From assembly GCA_900545755.1 (NCBI GenBank), contig URAG01000016.1, forward strand, positions 1-36,237: DNA of 36,237 nt, written 5' to 3'. Position 1 is the first letter of the stretch, and each line of letters starts with the position of its first letter. The DNA is from an uncultured Cloacibacillus sp. (lineage in GTDB: Bacteria > Synergistota > Synergistia > Synergistales > Synergistaceae). Of the stretch, positions 17,791 through 25,066 are shown in pieces. The notes below the pieces were generated by a model. It saw only the letters and a program-made list of their open reading frames with translations. It did not search any database and was not told the DNA's origin. The translations under genes and the position numbers were made by a program.

Positions 17791-18594
17791 TTACGACAGC
17801 GTCCTCTTTTTTTGCTGCTCGGGCGCGAGGCTGGCCACCGCCATGCCTATCCACTCTTTGATGCCGGTGCATGACGCGCTTAGTGAGCCTACGCTTGGCA
17901 TGAGCATTTCGGGCGTCACTTCGATTTCTTTCTGGCGGACGCCGCCGCTCGGATAGGCGTAGAGACGGACGCCGCGCGGCATATACTGGTAGGCGAAGTC
18001 CATCGCGCGCTCGATGTGGAAGTTGTTGGTGACGACGACTACATCTTTGAAACCAAGTTTCTTGACAATCTCGGCGCAATATTTGAGATTTTCGTCCGTG
18101 TTGCGCGACTGGTCTTCAAGTATGATTTTCTTACGGCAGCCCATTATCTTCGCCGCATATTTCATCACAGCCGCTTCGGAGACTTTATAGCGCCCATAAA
18201 CGTCGCCGCCAGAGAATATGAGACGAGAGCACCACGGCTGCTCTTTGGATATTTTTACGGCTGCGTATAGCCGTTCCATCGCGGCGGCGGATGGCTGGAA
18301 CGGTTTGCCGTCTTCGTCGAGCGACGAGCCGCCTCCGAGGACTATTACCGCGGCTTTCGCGTTTTTAGGAGGAAGCTGCGGCTTTTCGTATGCAGTGCCG
18401 AGCGGCCTGTTGATGTAGAAAGCGAAAACGGGCGAGCTCATAACGTACATAGCGGCTGCTAGAACGCAAAGCGCCCCTGCGAGGAAAGGCTTGCGCGGCC
18501 TGCGCATCGCGAGCGCGGCGATGACGAGTATCGCGACTATGAAGCAGCCTGGGGGGACGACGAGCGAACCTACGAATTTATATAATAAAAACAT
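17791..18594 (-). CDS. YdcF/ElyC family membrane protein (DUF218), copy 1
   Basis: 267-aa paralogue of the downstream gene: MFLLYKFVGSLVVPPGCFIV at the N-terminus aligns with MFALYKIIGAFAAPPGLFII of the other copy. The DUF218 motifs are VIVLGGGSSLDE, LIFSGGDVYG, ILEDQSRNTDENLKYC and VVVTNNFHIERAMDFA. Two hydrophobic N-terminal helices place the domain outside the cytoplasmic membrane. The start at 18594 is chosen for the GGAGGAGA motif 8 nt upstream; the frame is open for 29 more codons but without a ribosome binding site. It follows the gyrB terminator and has its own putative promoter. The precise function is unknown; an envelope role is inferred from the family. Confidence 0.88.
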   Translation of the reverse strand: MFLLYKFVGSLVVPPGCFIVAILVIAALAMRRPRKPFLAGALCVLAAAMYVMSSPVFAFYINRPLGTAYEKPQLPPKNAKAAVIVLGGGSSLDEDGKPFQPSAAAMERLYAAVKISKEQPWCSRLIFSGGDVYGRYKVSEAAVMKYAAKIMGCRKKIILEDQSRNTDENLKYCAEIVKKLGFKDVVVVTNNFHIERAMDFAYQYMPRGVRLYAYPSGGVRQKEIEVTPEMLMPSVGSLSASCTGIKEWIGMAVASLAPEQQKKRTLS

Positions 18595-18632
18595 CCAATC
18601 TCTCCTCCGGAGCAAAATCCAAAACTGAGCGT

Positions 18633-18662
18633 ATCTTATTATACTTGTTCTTTTGGTGTCAA
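18633..18662 (-). promoter_or_regulatory. Putative promoter of the first YdcF-type gene
   Basis: Minus strand TTGACA (18662-18657), 18-nt spacer, TAAGAT (18638-18633). A better TATAAT (18643-18638) lies nearby but only 13 nt from the -35. The position between the gyrB terminator and the ATG at 18594 supports a promoter here. Confidence 0.5.
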
Positions 18663-18679
18663 GCTGGATATAAGTTACC

Positions 18680-18708
18680 AAAAAGCCCCGGCGGTATGCG
18701 CCGGGGCT
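18680..18708 (-). terminator. Intrinsic terminator of remB-gyrB
   Basis: Minus strand AGCCCCGGC (18708-18700) pairs with GCCGGGGCT (18692-18684), 9 bp, 7-nt loop, followed by T5 (18684-18680). It lies 22 nt past the gyrB stop. Confidence 0.92.
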
Positions 18709-18729
18709 GACGTTTCGCTATGTTTCGCT

Positions 18730-20670
18730 CTATATGTCCAGGTTTTTGACCTCTTTGCCGAATTCTTCTATAAATTTGCGGCGCGGCTCCACGACGTCGC
18801 CCATGAGGATGCCGAATAGCTCGTCGGCTTCTACGGCGTCCTGCACCTCGACGCGGTTGATGACGCGGTGCTCAGGGTTCATAGTCGTTTCCCAGAGCTG
18901 CTCTGGGTTCATTTCGCCGAGGCCTTTGTAGCGCTGTACGTCGACCTTTTTGCCGTTCGCCTTTTCCTGCGCCTCTTTCATCTCTTTGTCGGAGAAACAG
19001 TAGGTTATCTCCTTGCCGCACTGCACGCGGTAAAGCGGCGGCTGCGCGACGTAAAGGTAGCCCTTCTCGATTATCTGCGGCATGTAGCGGAAGAAGAGCG
19101 TCAGCAGCAGCGTCCTGATGTGCGCGCCGTCTACGTCGGCATCCGCCATGATGAATATTTTGTGGTAACGCAGCTTGTCTTCGTTGAACTCGTCGCCGAC
19201 GCCGCAGCCGAGCGCGAGTATGATGTTGCGTATCGTCTCGCTGCTCAGGATTTTTTCGAGACGAGCTTTTTCGACGTTGAGTATCTTTCCGCGCAGCGGC
19301 AGGATGGCCTGGAACTCGCGGTTGCGCCCTTGCTTGGCGCTGCCACCCGCGGAGTCTCCCTCGACGATGTATATCTCGCAGTCGGCGGGGTTGCGGTTTG
19401 AGCAGTCGGCGAGCTTGCCGGGGAGCGAGAGGCTGCTCATGACTGACTTACGGCGCACAAGATCCTTTGCCTTCTTCGCGGCTTCACGCGCCTGGCGCGC
19501 GCGTAGCGCGCTTTCGACTATCGGCTTGAGTATTTCGGGGCGTTCATCCAGCGCGTTTTTTAAGCCTTCGTAGACGAGCGAGTCGACGATGCCCTTCACG
19601 TCGTTGTTGCCGAGCTTTGTCTTTGTCTGACCTTCAAACTGAGGCTCCATGACCTTGACGGAGATGACGGCGGTGAGCCCTTCCTTGAGGTCGTCGCCCG
19701 TGAGGTTCGCGTCCTTGTCCTTGAGCAGCTTCTGCTTGCGCGCCTCGTCGTTGACGGCGCGCGTGACGGCGCTGCGGAAGCCCGCGACGTGCGTGCCGCC
19801 CTCGACGGTGTTGATGAGGTTGACGAAGCCGAAGAGACGCTCGAGGTATGTGTCGTTGTACTGGATCGCGACTTCGAGCTGCGTTTTATCTTTCTCGCCG
19901 CGAATTACGACAGGCTCTTTGAAGAGCACTTCCTTGCCTTTGTTGAGATACTCGACGAAAGAGCCTATGCCGCCGGGGTAGTGGTAGAGCTTCTTCTCCG
20001 GCTTTTCGGGTCGCTGGTCCTCGAAGTTTATCGTTACGTGCGAGTTGAGGAAGGCGAGCTCACGGAGCCTTTGCTTCAGAATGTCGGCCTGAAATTCCGT
20101 CGTCGAGAAAATTTCCCCGTCGGGCATGAATTGCACGCGTGTGCCGCGAAGCGTCGTATCGCCGACGACTTCGAGCTTCGTGACTGGGTTTCCGCGCTCG
20201 TAGCGCTGGCGGTACTCCTTGCCGTCGCGCCATATCGTCAGCTCAAGCCATACTGATAGCGCGTTGACGACGGAGATGCCGACGCCGTGGAGACCGCCTG
20301 ATATCGCATAGGCGCTTTTGTCGAATTTGCCCCCCGCGTGCAGCACCGTGAGGACTACCTCGGCGGCCGGGCGTCCCGACTCGTGCATGCCCGTCGGTAT
20401 ACCGCGGCCGTTGTCGACGACGCTGACGCTGCCGTCCTTGTGTATCGTTACGCTGATAGTGTCGCAAAAACCGGCCAGGGATTCGTCTATAGAGTTGTCC
20501 ACAACCTCATAGACCAGGTGGTGCAGCCCGCGCTGTCCCTGATCGCCGATGTACATGCCTGGGCGTTTACGGACCGCTTCGAGCCCTTCGAGTACGTGTA
20601 TGTCTTTTTCGTTGTAGTCGGAGGCGTGTTCGCCGTTCTGCGGATTTACCGGAAGTTCCATGTCTGCCAT
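18730..20670 (-). CDS. gyrB: DNA gyrase subunit B
   Basis: ATPase and TOPRIM subunit of DNA gyrase (646 aa), which with GyrA introduces negative supercoils. The GHKL ATPase shows [26 protein letters not shown] and GGLHGVG. The transducer has the QTK-loop segment [11 protein letters not shown]. The TOPRIM domain has [17 protein letters not shown] with [14 protein letters not shown], and [16 protein letters not shown]. The C-terminus [19 protein letters not shown] is standard and there is no large insert. The ATG directly abuts the TAG of the RemB-like gene, with AAGGAG 10 nt upstream. A strong terminator follows. GyrB is preferred over ParE from the RemB neighbour and overall motif match. Confidence 0.97.
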   Translation of the reverse strand: MADMELPVNPQNGEHASDYNEKDIHVLEGLEAVRKRPGMYIGDQGQRGLHHLVYEVVDNSIDESLAGFCDTISVTIHKDGSVSVVDNGRGIPTGMHESGRPAAEVVLTVLHAGGKFDKSAYAISGGLHGVGISVVNALSVWLELTIWRDGKEYRQRYERGNPVTKLEVVGDTTLRGTRVQFMPDGEIFSTTEFQADILKQRLRELAFLNSHVTINFEDQRPEKPEKKLYHYPGGIGSFVEYLNKGKEVLFKEPVVIRGEKDKTQLEVAIQYNDTYLERLFGFVNLINTVEGGTHVAGFRSAVTRAVNDEARKQKLLKDKDANLTGDDLKEGLTAVISVKVMEPQFEGQTKTKLGNNDVKGIVDSLVYEGLKNALDERPEILKPIVESALRARQAREAAKKAKDLVRRKSVMSSLSLPGKLADCSNRNPADCEIYIVEGDSAGGSAKQGRNREFQAILPLRGKILNVEKARLEKILSSETIRNIILALGCGVGDEFNEDKLRYHKIFIMADADVDGAHIRTLLLTLFFRYMPQIIEKGYLYVAQPPLYRVQCGKEITYCFSDKEMKEAQEKANGKKVDVQRYKGLGEMNPEQLWETTMNPEHRVINRVEVQDAVEADELFGILMGDVVEPRRKFIEEFGKEVKNLDI

Positions 20671-20892
20671 CTATGAATTGCTCCTTTTGCGCAAATCTTC
20701 TTTCATGAGCGCGGCGTCAGCCGCCCACCGCGCGCTGAGCTCCGCCCCGCGCTTTGCGAGGATTCGCGGTGTGAATGAGGTCCGTTCTTTTCCGCCGTTT
20801 CGTTTGAGAATGACCGTCGCGCCGTCTTCCCTGTATATCGCGACGGCGTTTTCGAGGCAGAGGACGTTTTCGCCCTCCAGAGGAATGAACAT
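20671..20892 (-). CDS. RemB/YaaB-like DUF370 protein
   Basis: Small protein of 73 aa whose first half, MFIPLEGENVLCLENAVAIY, matches the RemA/RemB (DUF370) pattern: a short beta-rich protein with a conserved phase of hydrophobics around Gly and an Ala-Ile strand. RemA proteins are DNA-binding regulators of matrix and osmolyte genes in Bacillus. RemB (YaaB) is encoded immediately upstream of gyrB there, the same position as here. The C-terminal half (RTSFTPRILAKRGAELSARW) is charged and extends past the core domain. Start 20892 is preferred because GGGGGA is then 8 nt away; ATG at 20898 would leave almost no spacing. The stop abuts the gyrB ATG. The match is short, so moderate certainty. Confidence 0.7.
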   Translation of the reverse strand: MFIPLEGENVLCLENAVAIYREDGATVILKRNGGKERTSFTPRILAKRGAELSARWAADAALMKEDLRKRSNS

Positions 20893-20913
20893 TCGCATAG
20901 TCCCCCAATCAGC

Positions 20914-20926
20914 TATAATTATATCA
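20914..20926. promoter_or_regulatory. Overlapping divergent -10 elements, remB-gyrB versus lpxB-like gene
   Basis: TATAATTATA (20914-20923) gives TATAAT on both strands. The minus copy is preceded by TGA (20926-20924), forming an exact extended -10 TGATATAAT for remB-gyrB, with TTACAC at spacing 18 as a weak -35. The plus copy (20914-20919) would serve the LpxB-like gene. Confidence 0.65.
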
Positions 20927-20978
20927 TGCGGTCAAGCGGTCGTGTAACCGCGCTCGGCTAGTGAAGGGCGGCGATGCA

Positions 20979-22178
20979 ATGGGGCTTTTGTATATACTTT
21001 CCAACTCGCCCGGCGAGGTCTCGGGATGGATGGGGCCGGTGACGCGCGCCGTCGCCATGCTGCGCCCGGGGCAGCGCGCCGCGGCTGTGACTCTGCCGTG
21101 CCCGTACGCGAGCGGGCGCGAGGGCGCGCACGCGGGCACGATGCCCGGCGTCGAGCGCGTGATGAACTTCAGCGAAGCGATGCGCTCGGCGAAAGAGCCG
21201 GGGCGCTCGCTCGTGCTCCAGCTCGGCGGCGACCCGATGTACGGATGGGCGCTCTCCGCGAAGCTGCGCGTCCCTTGGATGATGTACACGGCGCGCCCGC
21301 GCTGGCGTGGAAAGGTCGCGCATTACTTCATCCCTGACGGCGCGGCGCGTGCGCGGTTTGAGCGCGCGAAGGTTCCGCAGGAGCGCTATACCGTCGTCGG
21401 CAACCTGATACTCGACAGCGTCGAACTTCCCGACGCCGCGGCGCTCTCCGCCGCACGCGAACGCTACGGCGGCGGCTGCGGGAACATAATAGCCTTCATG
21501 CCGGGCAGCCGCCCGTTCGAATATGAGCTAGGCTTCGGCTTTTACTGCGAGTGCGCGGCGCTCGTGCGTGCGCGTTATGCGGACTGGCAGGCTGTGCTTC
21601 CCGTCGCGCCGACTGTATCCGAGGAAATTTTACGCGCAGGGCTGGAGAAGACCGGCCTCGCATGGCGCGGCGACGAGCGCGTTGAGGAGATAATCCTGCG
21701 CGACGGCAGCCGCGTCCCGCTCGTGCGGGAGGGGCAGTACGCGGCGATAGCCGCGTCGTCGCTCGCCGTCGCCTTCCCAGGCACGAACAACCTTCAGATA
21801 GCTTCGCTCGGCGTGCCGCTGCTGATGATCGCGCCGCTCAACCAGGCGCACAACATCCCGCTCGACGGCCTGCCCGGCGCCCTGCCGCGCGAAGGGGCCG
21901 CCGCCGTCGCGATAAAGAAAAAGCTAGTCCACTGGTACAACGCGAAAAAAGAATACGTCTCGCTGCCGAACATGCTCGCGGGCCGCGCGTTGCTGCCCGA
22001 GCGGCGCGAGCTGATGACGCCCGAGAGCGCCTGCCGCTACATCGCCGAGTTGATAGAATCGCCGGAGCGCCGCCGCAGGATAGCCGAGGGCTACGCCGCG
22101 CTGGATCTGCGCCGCGGAGCCTCCGAGCGCATAGCGCGCGAGATATGCGGATATTTTGATGGAGAATATAAATTTTAG
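20979..22178 (+). CDS. Lipid-A-disaccharide synthase-like glycosyltransferase (LpxB family)
   Basis: 399-aa GT19-type protein related to LpxB, which joins UDP-diacylglucosamine and lipid X in lipid A synthesis at the cytoplasmic face. Family features: N-terminal YILSNSPGEVSGWMGPVTRA, VGNLILDSVELPD, the nucleotide-binding-domain start IIAFMPGSRPFEYE, and AIAASSLAVAFPGTNNLQIA with GVPLLMIAPLNQAHNIP. Several canonical LpxB positions look altered (for example SNSPGEVSGW in place of AGEASGD), so it is probably an LpxB-related paralogue rather than the orthologue. ATG at 20979 is preferred, with GAAGGG about 10 nt upstream; GTG at 20961 is an alternative. No other lpx gene is nearby. Only 23 nt separate its stop from the cat leader ORF. 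Confidence 0.8.
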   Translation: MGLLYILSNSPGEVSGWMGPVTRAVAMLRPGQRAAAVTLPCPYASGREGAHAGTMPGVERVMNFSEAMRSAKEPGRSLVLQLGGDPMYGWALSAKLRVPWMMYTARPRWRGKVAHYFIPDGAARARFERAKVPQERYTVVGNLILDSVELPDAAALSAARERYGGGCGNIIAFMPGSRPFEYELGFGFYCECAALVRARYADWQAVLPVAPTVSEEILRAGLEKTGLAWRGDERVEEIILRDGSRVPLVREGQYAAIAASSLAVAFPGTNNLQIASLGVPLLMIAPLNQAHNIPLDGLPGALPREGAAAVAIKKKLVHWYNAKKEYVSLPNMLAGRALLPERRELMTPESACRYIAELIESPERRRRIAEGYAALDLRRGASERIAREICGYFDGEYKF

Positions 22179-22201
22179 TGAATGAAAGGAGGCGGCGAGA
22201 T

Positions 22202-22240
22202 ATGAAACGCGGACTTGGCTACGCTCCACGCAGGGTATGA
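22202..22240 (+). CDS. Leader peptide of the chloramphenicol acetyltransferase gene (12 codons)
   Basis: Short ORF MKRGLGYAPRRV followed by TGA. It has the strongest ribosome binding site of the region (AAAGGAGG, 22185-22192, 9 nt spacing) and lies 83 nt before the cat ATG. Inducible cat genes are classically controlled by a short leader whose translating ribosome, when stalled by the drug, unfolds an RNA structure that hides the cat ribosome binding site. The last codons (22224-22234) form one arm of an RNA hairpin, consistent with that role. The peptide does not match the known Gram-positive cat leaders I recall, so function is inferred from position and structure. Confidence 0.6.
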   Translation: MKRGLGYAPRRV

Positions 22241-22275
22241 CGGAACGTCCTGCGCGGAGCGGATGATCGTTCCGT
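22224..22275 (+). promoter_or_regulatory. Mutually exclusive leader RNA pairings upstream of cat
   Basis: Arm A (22224-22234, inside the leader ORF) pairs with A' (22249-22259), 11 positions with one A-C mismatch. Arm B (22240-22247, ACGGAACG) pairs with B' (22268-22275, CGTTCCGT), 8 bp perfect. The order A-B-A'-B' means the two stems cross, so they are alternatives or a pseudoknot. A can also pair with 22280-22287 (ACGCAGG with CCTTGCGT, one bulge), which would open the ribosome-site hairpin. Confidence 0.5.
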
Positions 22276-22279
22276 TGTG

Positions 22280-22313
22280 CCTTGCGTTTTTTATAAAAAT
22301 AAAAACGCAAAGG
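22280..22313 (+). promoter_or_regulatory. Hairpin sequestering the cat ribosome binding site
   Basis: TTGCGTTTTT (22282-22291) pairs perfectly with AAAAACGCAA (22301-22310), extended by CC (22280-22281) with GG (22312-22313) across a bulged A. The cat Shine-Dalgarno AAAGGAG occupies 22309-22315, so five of its seven bases are in or beside the stem. This is the arrangement of a translational attenuator. No T run follows the stem, so it is not a terminator. Confidence 0.7.
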
Positions 22314-22323
22314 AGAATATGAT

Positions 22324-22965
22324 ATGAAATACACGAAGATCGACATGAACGAGTGGGACAGGGGCAGGCTGTTTGAAGCCTATATCGAAAGAATGCGTGT
22401 CGTCATGAGCCTGACCGCCGATGTGAACGTTGCGCCGATGCTCAACTTTACGAAGACGAACTGCCTCAAGTTCTATCCCGCGATGATTTGGGCCGTCTCA
22501 AAGACCGTCAACGCGCGCGACGAATTCAAGTACGGCTGGAACGAGCGTGGAGAGCTGATAAGATGGGACTTCGTCTCGCCATCATACGCAGAATTCCACA
22601 AAGACGACGAAAAATGCATGAAAACCGTCACGGAATATTCCGACGACCTTTTTGATTTTCACGAGAGATTCCTGAAAGACAGAGAAAAATACAAAAACAG
22701 CCGGGGCTTCGTCGCAAACCAGCCGCCGAATTCCTTTGACGTATCGTGCCTTCCGTGGCTGCGCTACCGCAGCTTCGACATGCACGTCTTCGACGATGGA
22801 AAATTTCTTGCGCCCGTCGTAACGTGGGGAAAGTACGAGCGCGATGGAGGCAGATGTCTCATGCCGCTCTCGATGAACATCCACCACGCGGTCGCCGACG
22901 GGTTTCATCTCGCGCGGTTCTTTATTGAATTGCAGGCGTTGATAGATTCGCTCGGAGGTATGTAG
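22324..22965 (+). CDS. cat: Chloramphenicol acetyltransferase (type A CAT family)
   Basis: 213-aa enzyme of the classical trimeric CAT family, which O-acetylates chloramphenicol with acetyl-CoA; cytoplasmic; the usual length. The signature HHAVADGFH (187-195) contains the catalytic His188 and structural Asp192 (His195 and Asp199 in CAT numbering). Ser141 matches active-site Ser148, and LAPVVTWGKYERDGGRCLMPL matches the family's strand region. The N-terminal YTKIDMNEWDRGRLFEAYIE is also typical. It is headed by a leader ORF and a hairpin over its ribosome binding site. Codon use (many AAA, GAA, AAT, TTT) is less GC-rich than its neighbours, consistent with acquisition by transfer; no mobile element flanks it. 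Activity on chloramphenicol is inferred from intact active-site residues. Confidence 0.92.
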   Translation: MKYTKIDMNEWDRGRLFEAYIERMRVVMSLTADVNVAPMLNFTKTNCLKFYPAMIWAVSKTVNARDEFKYGWNERGELIRWDFVSPSYAEFHKDDEKCMKTVTEYSDDLFDFHERFLKDREKYKNSRGFVANQPPNSFDVSCLPWLRYRSFDMHVFDDGKFLAPVVTWGKYERDGGRCLMPLSMNIHHAVADGFHLARFFIELQALIDSLGGM

Positions 22966-23006
22966 GGGCGTAGACGCGCGGGCGCGCCGTCCTGCGCGCG
23001 GAAAAC

Positions 23007-23050
23007 GGCGGCGCGTCCCGAAGGTCTGGGGCGCGCCGCCGATGCTTTTT
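23007..23050. terminator. Bidirectional terminator between cat and the aminotransferase gene
   Basis: 9-bp stem GGCGGCGCG (23007-23015) with CGCGCCGCC (23032-23040), extended inward by CCC/GGG. A T5 at 23046-23050 follows on the plus strand after 5 nt, and on the minus strand a GTTTTC tail follows immediately. It serves the convergent genes on both sides. Confidence 0.75.
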
Positions 23051-23062
23051 GTTTTCGACTCT

Positions 23063-24145
23063 TTATTTTTTCAGCACTTTCGCTATAACGTCCATGCCTT
23101 TGCCGACGAGGCAAAGATCCGCCTGGCTGCCCATGTGTCCGACGCGGAAGACGCGCCCCGCGAGCGGGCCGTAGCTTCCGCCGACGGCGAGCCCTTCTGC
23201 GCGCAGCGCCGCATCGAACTCCTTCCACGTCCAGCCGTTGGGGACCATGAGCGCCGTGACGGTCGGCGAGCAGAGCGCTTCGTCCGCGGCGTAGAGCTTG
23301 AGTCCCAATTCCTTCGCGCGCGCGCGGCAGAAGGCCGCAGCCTCTGCGTGGCGTTTGAAAGCGTTCTCCGCACCTTCGGCGAAGAAATGTCTAAGCGCGA
23401 GGTTGAGCGCCGCGTTCGCATGCCAGTTGTGCGTGTAGGGCATATATCTGTCGGAGACGGCGGTCTTCCACGGCAGTATCGCGTCGTAGCCGGGGTAGTT
23501 TACCTCGGCTGCGCGTTCCCATGCGCGCGTGCTGACCGTTATCATGCTGAGGTCGGGCAGTATGGAGAGGCATTTCTGGCTTCCCATGAGGCCGAGGTCT
23601 ATGTGCCAGTCGTCGACGCGCACGTCCGTGCCGCCGGCGCTTGCTACGAAGTCGACGATGAAGAGCGCGCCGCTCTCCGCGACGGCGGGCGCGATTTCGG
23701 CTATCGGGTTCAGCAAGCCGCTCGGCGTTTCGCAGTGTACGGCGGTCACGACGTCGGGGCTGAACTCCGCAATCTTCGCGCGCAGCGCTTCGGCGCTTAC
23801 GAACGCGCCGTCGAGCGCTTCAAGGTATTCGGCGCACGCTCCCATAGCCTCCGCCATCTCGCCGAAGCCGTGGCCGAATATGCCGTTCGAGACGGCGAGG
23901 ACTTTGTCTCCGGGCTTTATGACGCTCTTCATCGCGCCCCACAGCGCGAGCATCCCTTCGCCCGAGCCGATGATTACGTCGTTCCGCGTGTTGAGCATCT
24001 TTTTCAGCAGGTTCTGGTTCTCCGCGAGAAGCTCGAAAAATTCTTCTTCGAGGTCGCTGCTGCCGTAGTCCGTCATGTAGGTTTCGCGGTACTCGGCTGG
24101 CACCGAGGTCGGTCCTGGAACGAGCGGTATTTTGTAGGTTTTCAT
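23063..24145 (-). CDS. Class V aminotransferase (alanine-glyoxylate / serine-pyruvate type)
   Basis: Pyridoxal-phosphate aminotransferase of fold type I, class V, 360 aa. N-terminal IPLVPGPTSVP is the typical opening of the AGT/SPT/phosphonatase-aminotransferase subfamily. The cofactor site has GSGEGMLALWGA (phosphate-side glycine motif), HCETPSGLLNPI, the Asp of FIVDFVASAGG and the Schiff-base Lys in GSQKCLS. Likely reactions are alanine:glyoxylate or serine:pyruvate (or a related amino donor) transamination; substrate choice is not settled by sequence. Start 24145 is set by AAGGAG 8 nt upstream; the frame is open for 28 more codons without a ribosome site. It lies downstream of the yqeY terminator and is probably monocistronic. 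Confidence 0.9.
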   Translation of the reverse strand: MKTYKIPLVPGPTSVPAEYRETYMTDYGSSDLEEEFFELLAENQNLLKKMLNTRNDVIIGSGEGMLALWGAMKSVIKPGDKVLAVSNGIFGHGFGEMAEAMGACAEYLEALDGAFVSAEALRAKIAEFSPDVVTAVHCETPSGLLNPIAEIAPAVAESGALFIVDFVASAGGTDVRVDDWHIDLGLMGSQKCLSILPDLSMITVSTRAWERAAEVNYPGYDAILPWKTAVSDRYMPYTHNWHANAALNLALRHFFAEGAENAFKRHAEAAAFCRARAKELGLKLYAADEALCSPTVTALMVPNGWTWKEFDAALRAEGLAVGGSYGPLAGRVFRVGHMGSQADLCLVGKGMDVIAKVLKK

Positions 24146-24199
24146 CGCTTTCACTCCTTCGGCGTCTCGCGCGCGGCGGGACGCATATCGCGTATATAG

Positions 24200-24230
24200 A
24201 AAAAGCGCCGGAGCGTTGCACTCCGGCACT
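24200..24230 (-). terminator. Intrinsic terminator of rpsU-yqeY
   Basis: Minus strand GCCGGAG (24227-24221) pairs with CTCCGGC (24213-24207), 7-nt loop, flanked by AG/CT, then T5 (24204-24200). Confidence 0.9.
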
Positions 24231-24263
24231 TCGTTGTTGGGTTCGTTTTTCTATGAATTTTTT

Positions 24264-24725
24264 CTAAGCGAGCGATGCAAGGTGCTGCTGCACGGCGGCC
24301 TTGACTCTGTTGCCGTCGGCCCGGCCTTTGACGGCGGCCATTACTTTTCCCATCACCTTGCCCATGTCCTTCGGCCCCTTGGCTCCCGCCTCTCCGGCGA
24401 TTTTCGCCACAAGCTGCGCGATCTCCTCGTCGGACATCTGCGCGGGCTGGTAGGACTCGAGAACCTTCGCTTCTGCGAGCTCGCGCTCTGCGCGGTCGTC
24501 AGCCCCGCCGCTCTTGTACATCTCGGCGGCTTCGACTCGCTGCTTTATAAGGCGGCGCACGAGAATGAGAACGTCCTCGTCCGTCAGCTCCTTATCTTTT
24601 CCCTTCTCTACCTGCATAAGCTGTATCGAGGATTTGAGCATACGGAGGACGGAAAGTTTTAGCTCGTCTTTATTCTTCATAGCGGCGACTAGGTCGCTCT
24701 GCACTCTAACCGCAAGGTCGGACAT
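24264..24725 (-). CDS. yqeY: GatB/YqeY domain-containing protein
   Basis: 153-aa helical protein of the YqeY family, which shares the tail domain of the GatB amidotransferase subunit and is presumed to touch tRNA or translation; exact function unknown. The whole length is the YqeY domain: N-terminal LAVRVQSDLVAAMKNKDELK, LSVLRMLKSSIQ, RLIKQRVEAAEMYKSGGADD, and the C-terminal GPKDMGKVMGKVMAAVKGRA motif. Its ATG shares one base with the rpsU stop (TAATG), giving a coupled two-gene unit seen widely in bacteria. Ends in a strong terminator. Confidence 0.95.
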   Translation of the reverse strand: MSDLAVRVQSDLVAAMKNKDELKLSVLRMLKSSIQLMQVEKGKDKELTDEDVLILVRRLIKQRVEAAEMYKSGGADDRAERELAEAKVLESYQPAQMSDEEIAQLVAKIAGEAGAKGPKDMGKVMGKVMAAVKGRADGNRVKAAVQQHLASLA

Positions 24726-24913
24726 TAATAATCAGACCTCCTGCCTCTGTTTCGTGCCATCTCGGCCTTCTTACGTTTCTTGATTTCGCTGGGTTTTTCG
24801 TAATGTTCATGCTTCTTTGCCTCACGAAGCACGCCCACCTTCCGGATCTCTCTTTTAAAACGCTTGAGGGCATCTTCTATCGACTCATTGTCGCGTCTAG
24901 TTACGGTGGTCAT
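24725..24913 (-). CDS. rpsU: 30S ribosomal protein S21
   Basis: Small basic protein (62 aa) of the 30S subunit involved in mRNA start-site binding. The sequence TTVTRRDNESIEDALKRFKR followed by KHEHYEKPSEIKKRKKAEMA is unmistakable for S21, ending in an Arg-rich tail. Start 24913 is preferred: the AAAGGGGGG motif is then about 6 nt away, while the ATG at 24919 would sit on top of it. One-base overlap with yqeY. Confidence 0.96.
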   Translation of the reverse strand: MTTVTRRDNESIEDALKRFKREIRKVGVLREAKKHEHYEKPSEIKKRKKAEMARNRGRRSDY

Positions 24914-24998
24914 CAACATTCCCCCCTTTCGTTCAGCTGGGGATCAACACCTAAGCGAAATGTCTGAGAGTATCCGCCCGATCTCAATCTCTGCGAAA

Positions 24999-25041
24999 AT
25001 AATATCTGCATATTAAGTGGGGTAAATAAAGGTTTTGTCAA
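24999..25041 (-). promoter_or_regulatory. Putative promoter region of rpsU-yqeY
   Basis: Minus strand TTGACA at 25041-25036 is a consensus -35, but the nearest -10-like hexamers, TAATAT (25015-25010, spacing 20) and TATTAT (25004-24999), are not ideally placed. The 147-nt gap 24920-25066 holds nothing else recognisable. Confidence 0.4.
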
Positions 25042-25066
25042 TAATCACAAACGCGACAATTCGGCT

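Noticed and set aside
22280..22313. Reading the cat upstream hairpin as the terminator of the LpxB-like gene
   Set aside because: The T run is in the left arm and loop, not after the stem; the right arm instead overlaps a Shine-Dalgarno sequence.
23042..24199. 385-codon open frame antisense to the aminotransferase gene
   Set aside because: Charged low-complexity translation, no motifs; the minus-strand PLP enzyme has all its cofactor residues.
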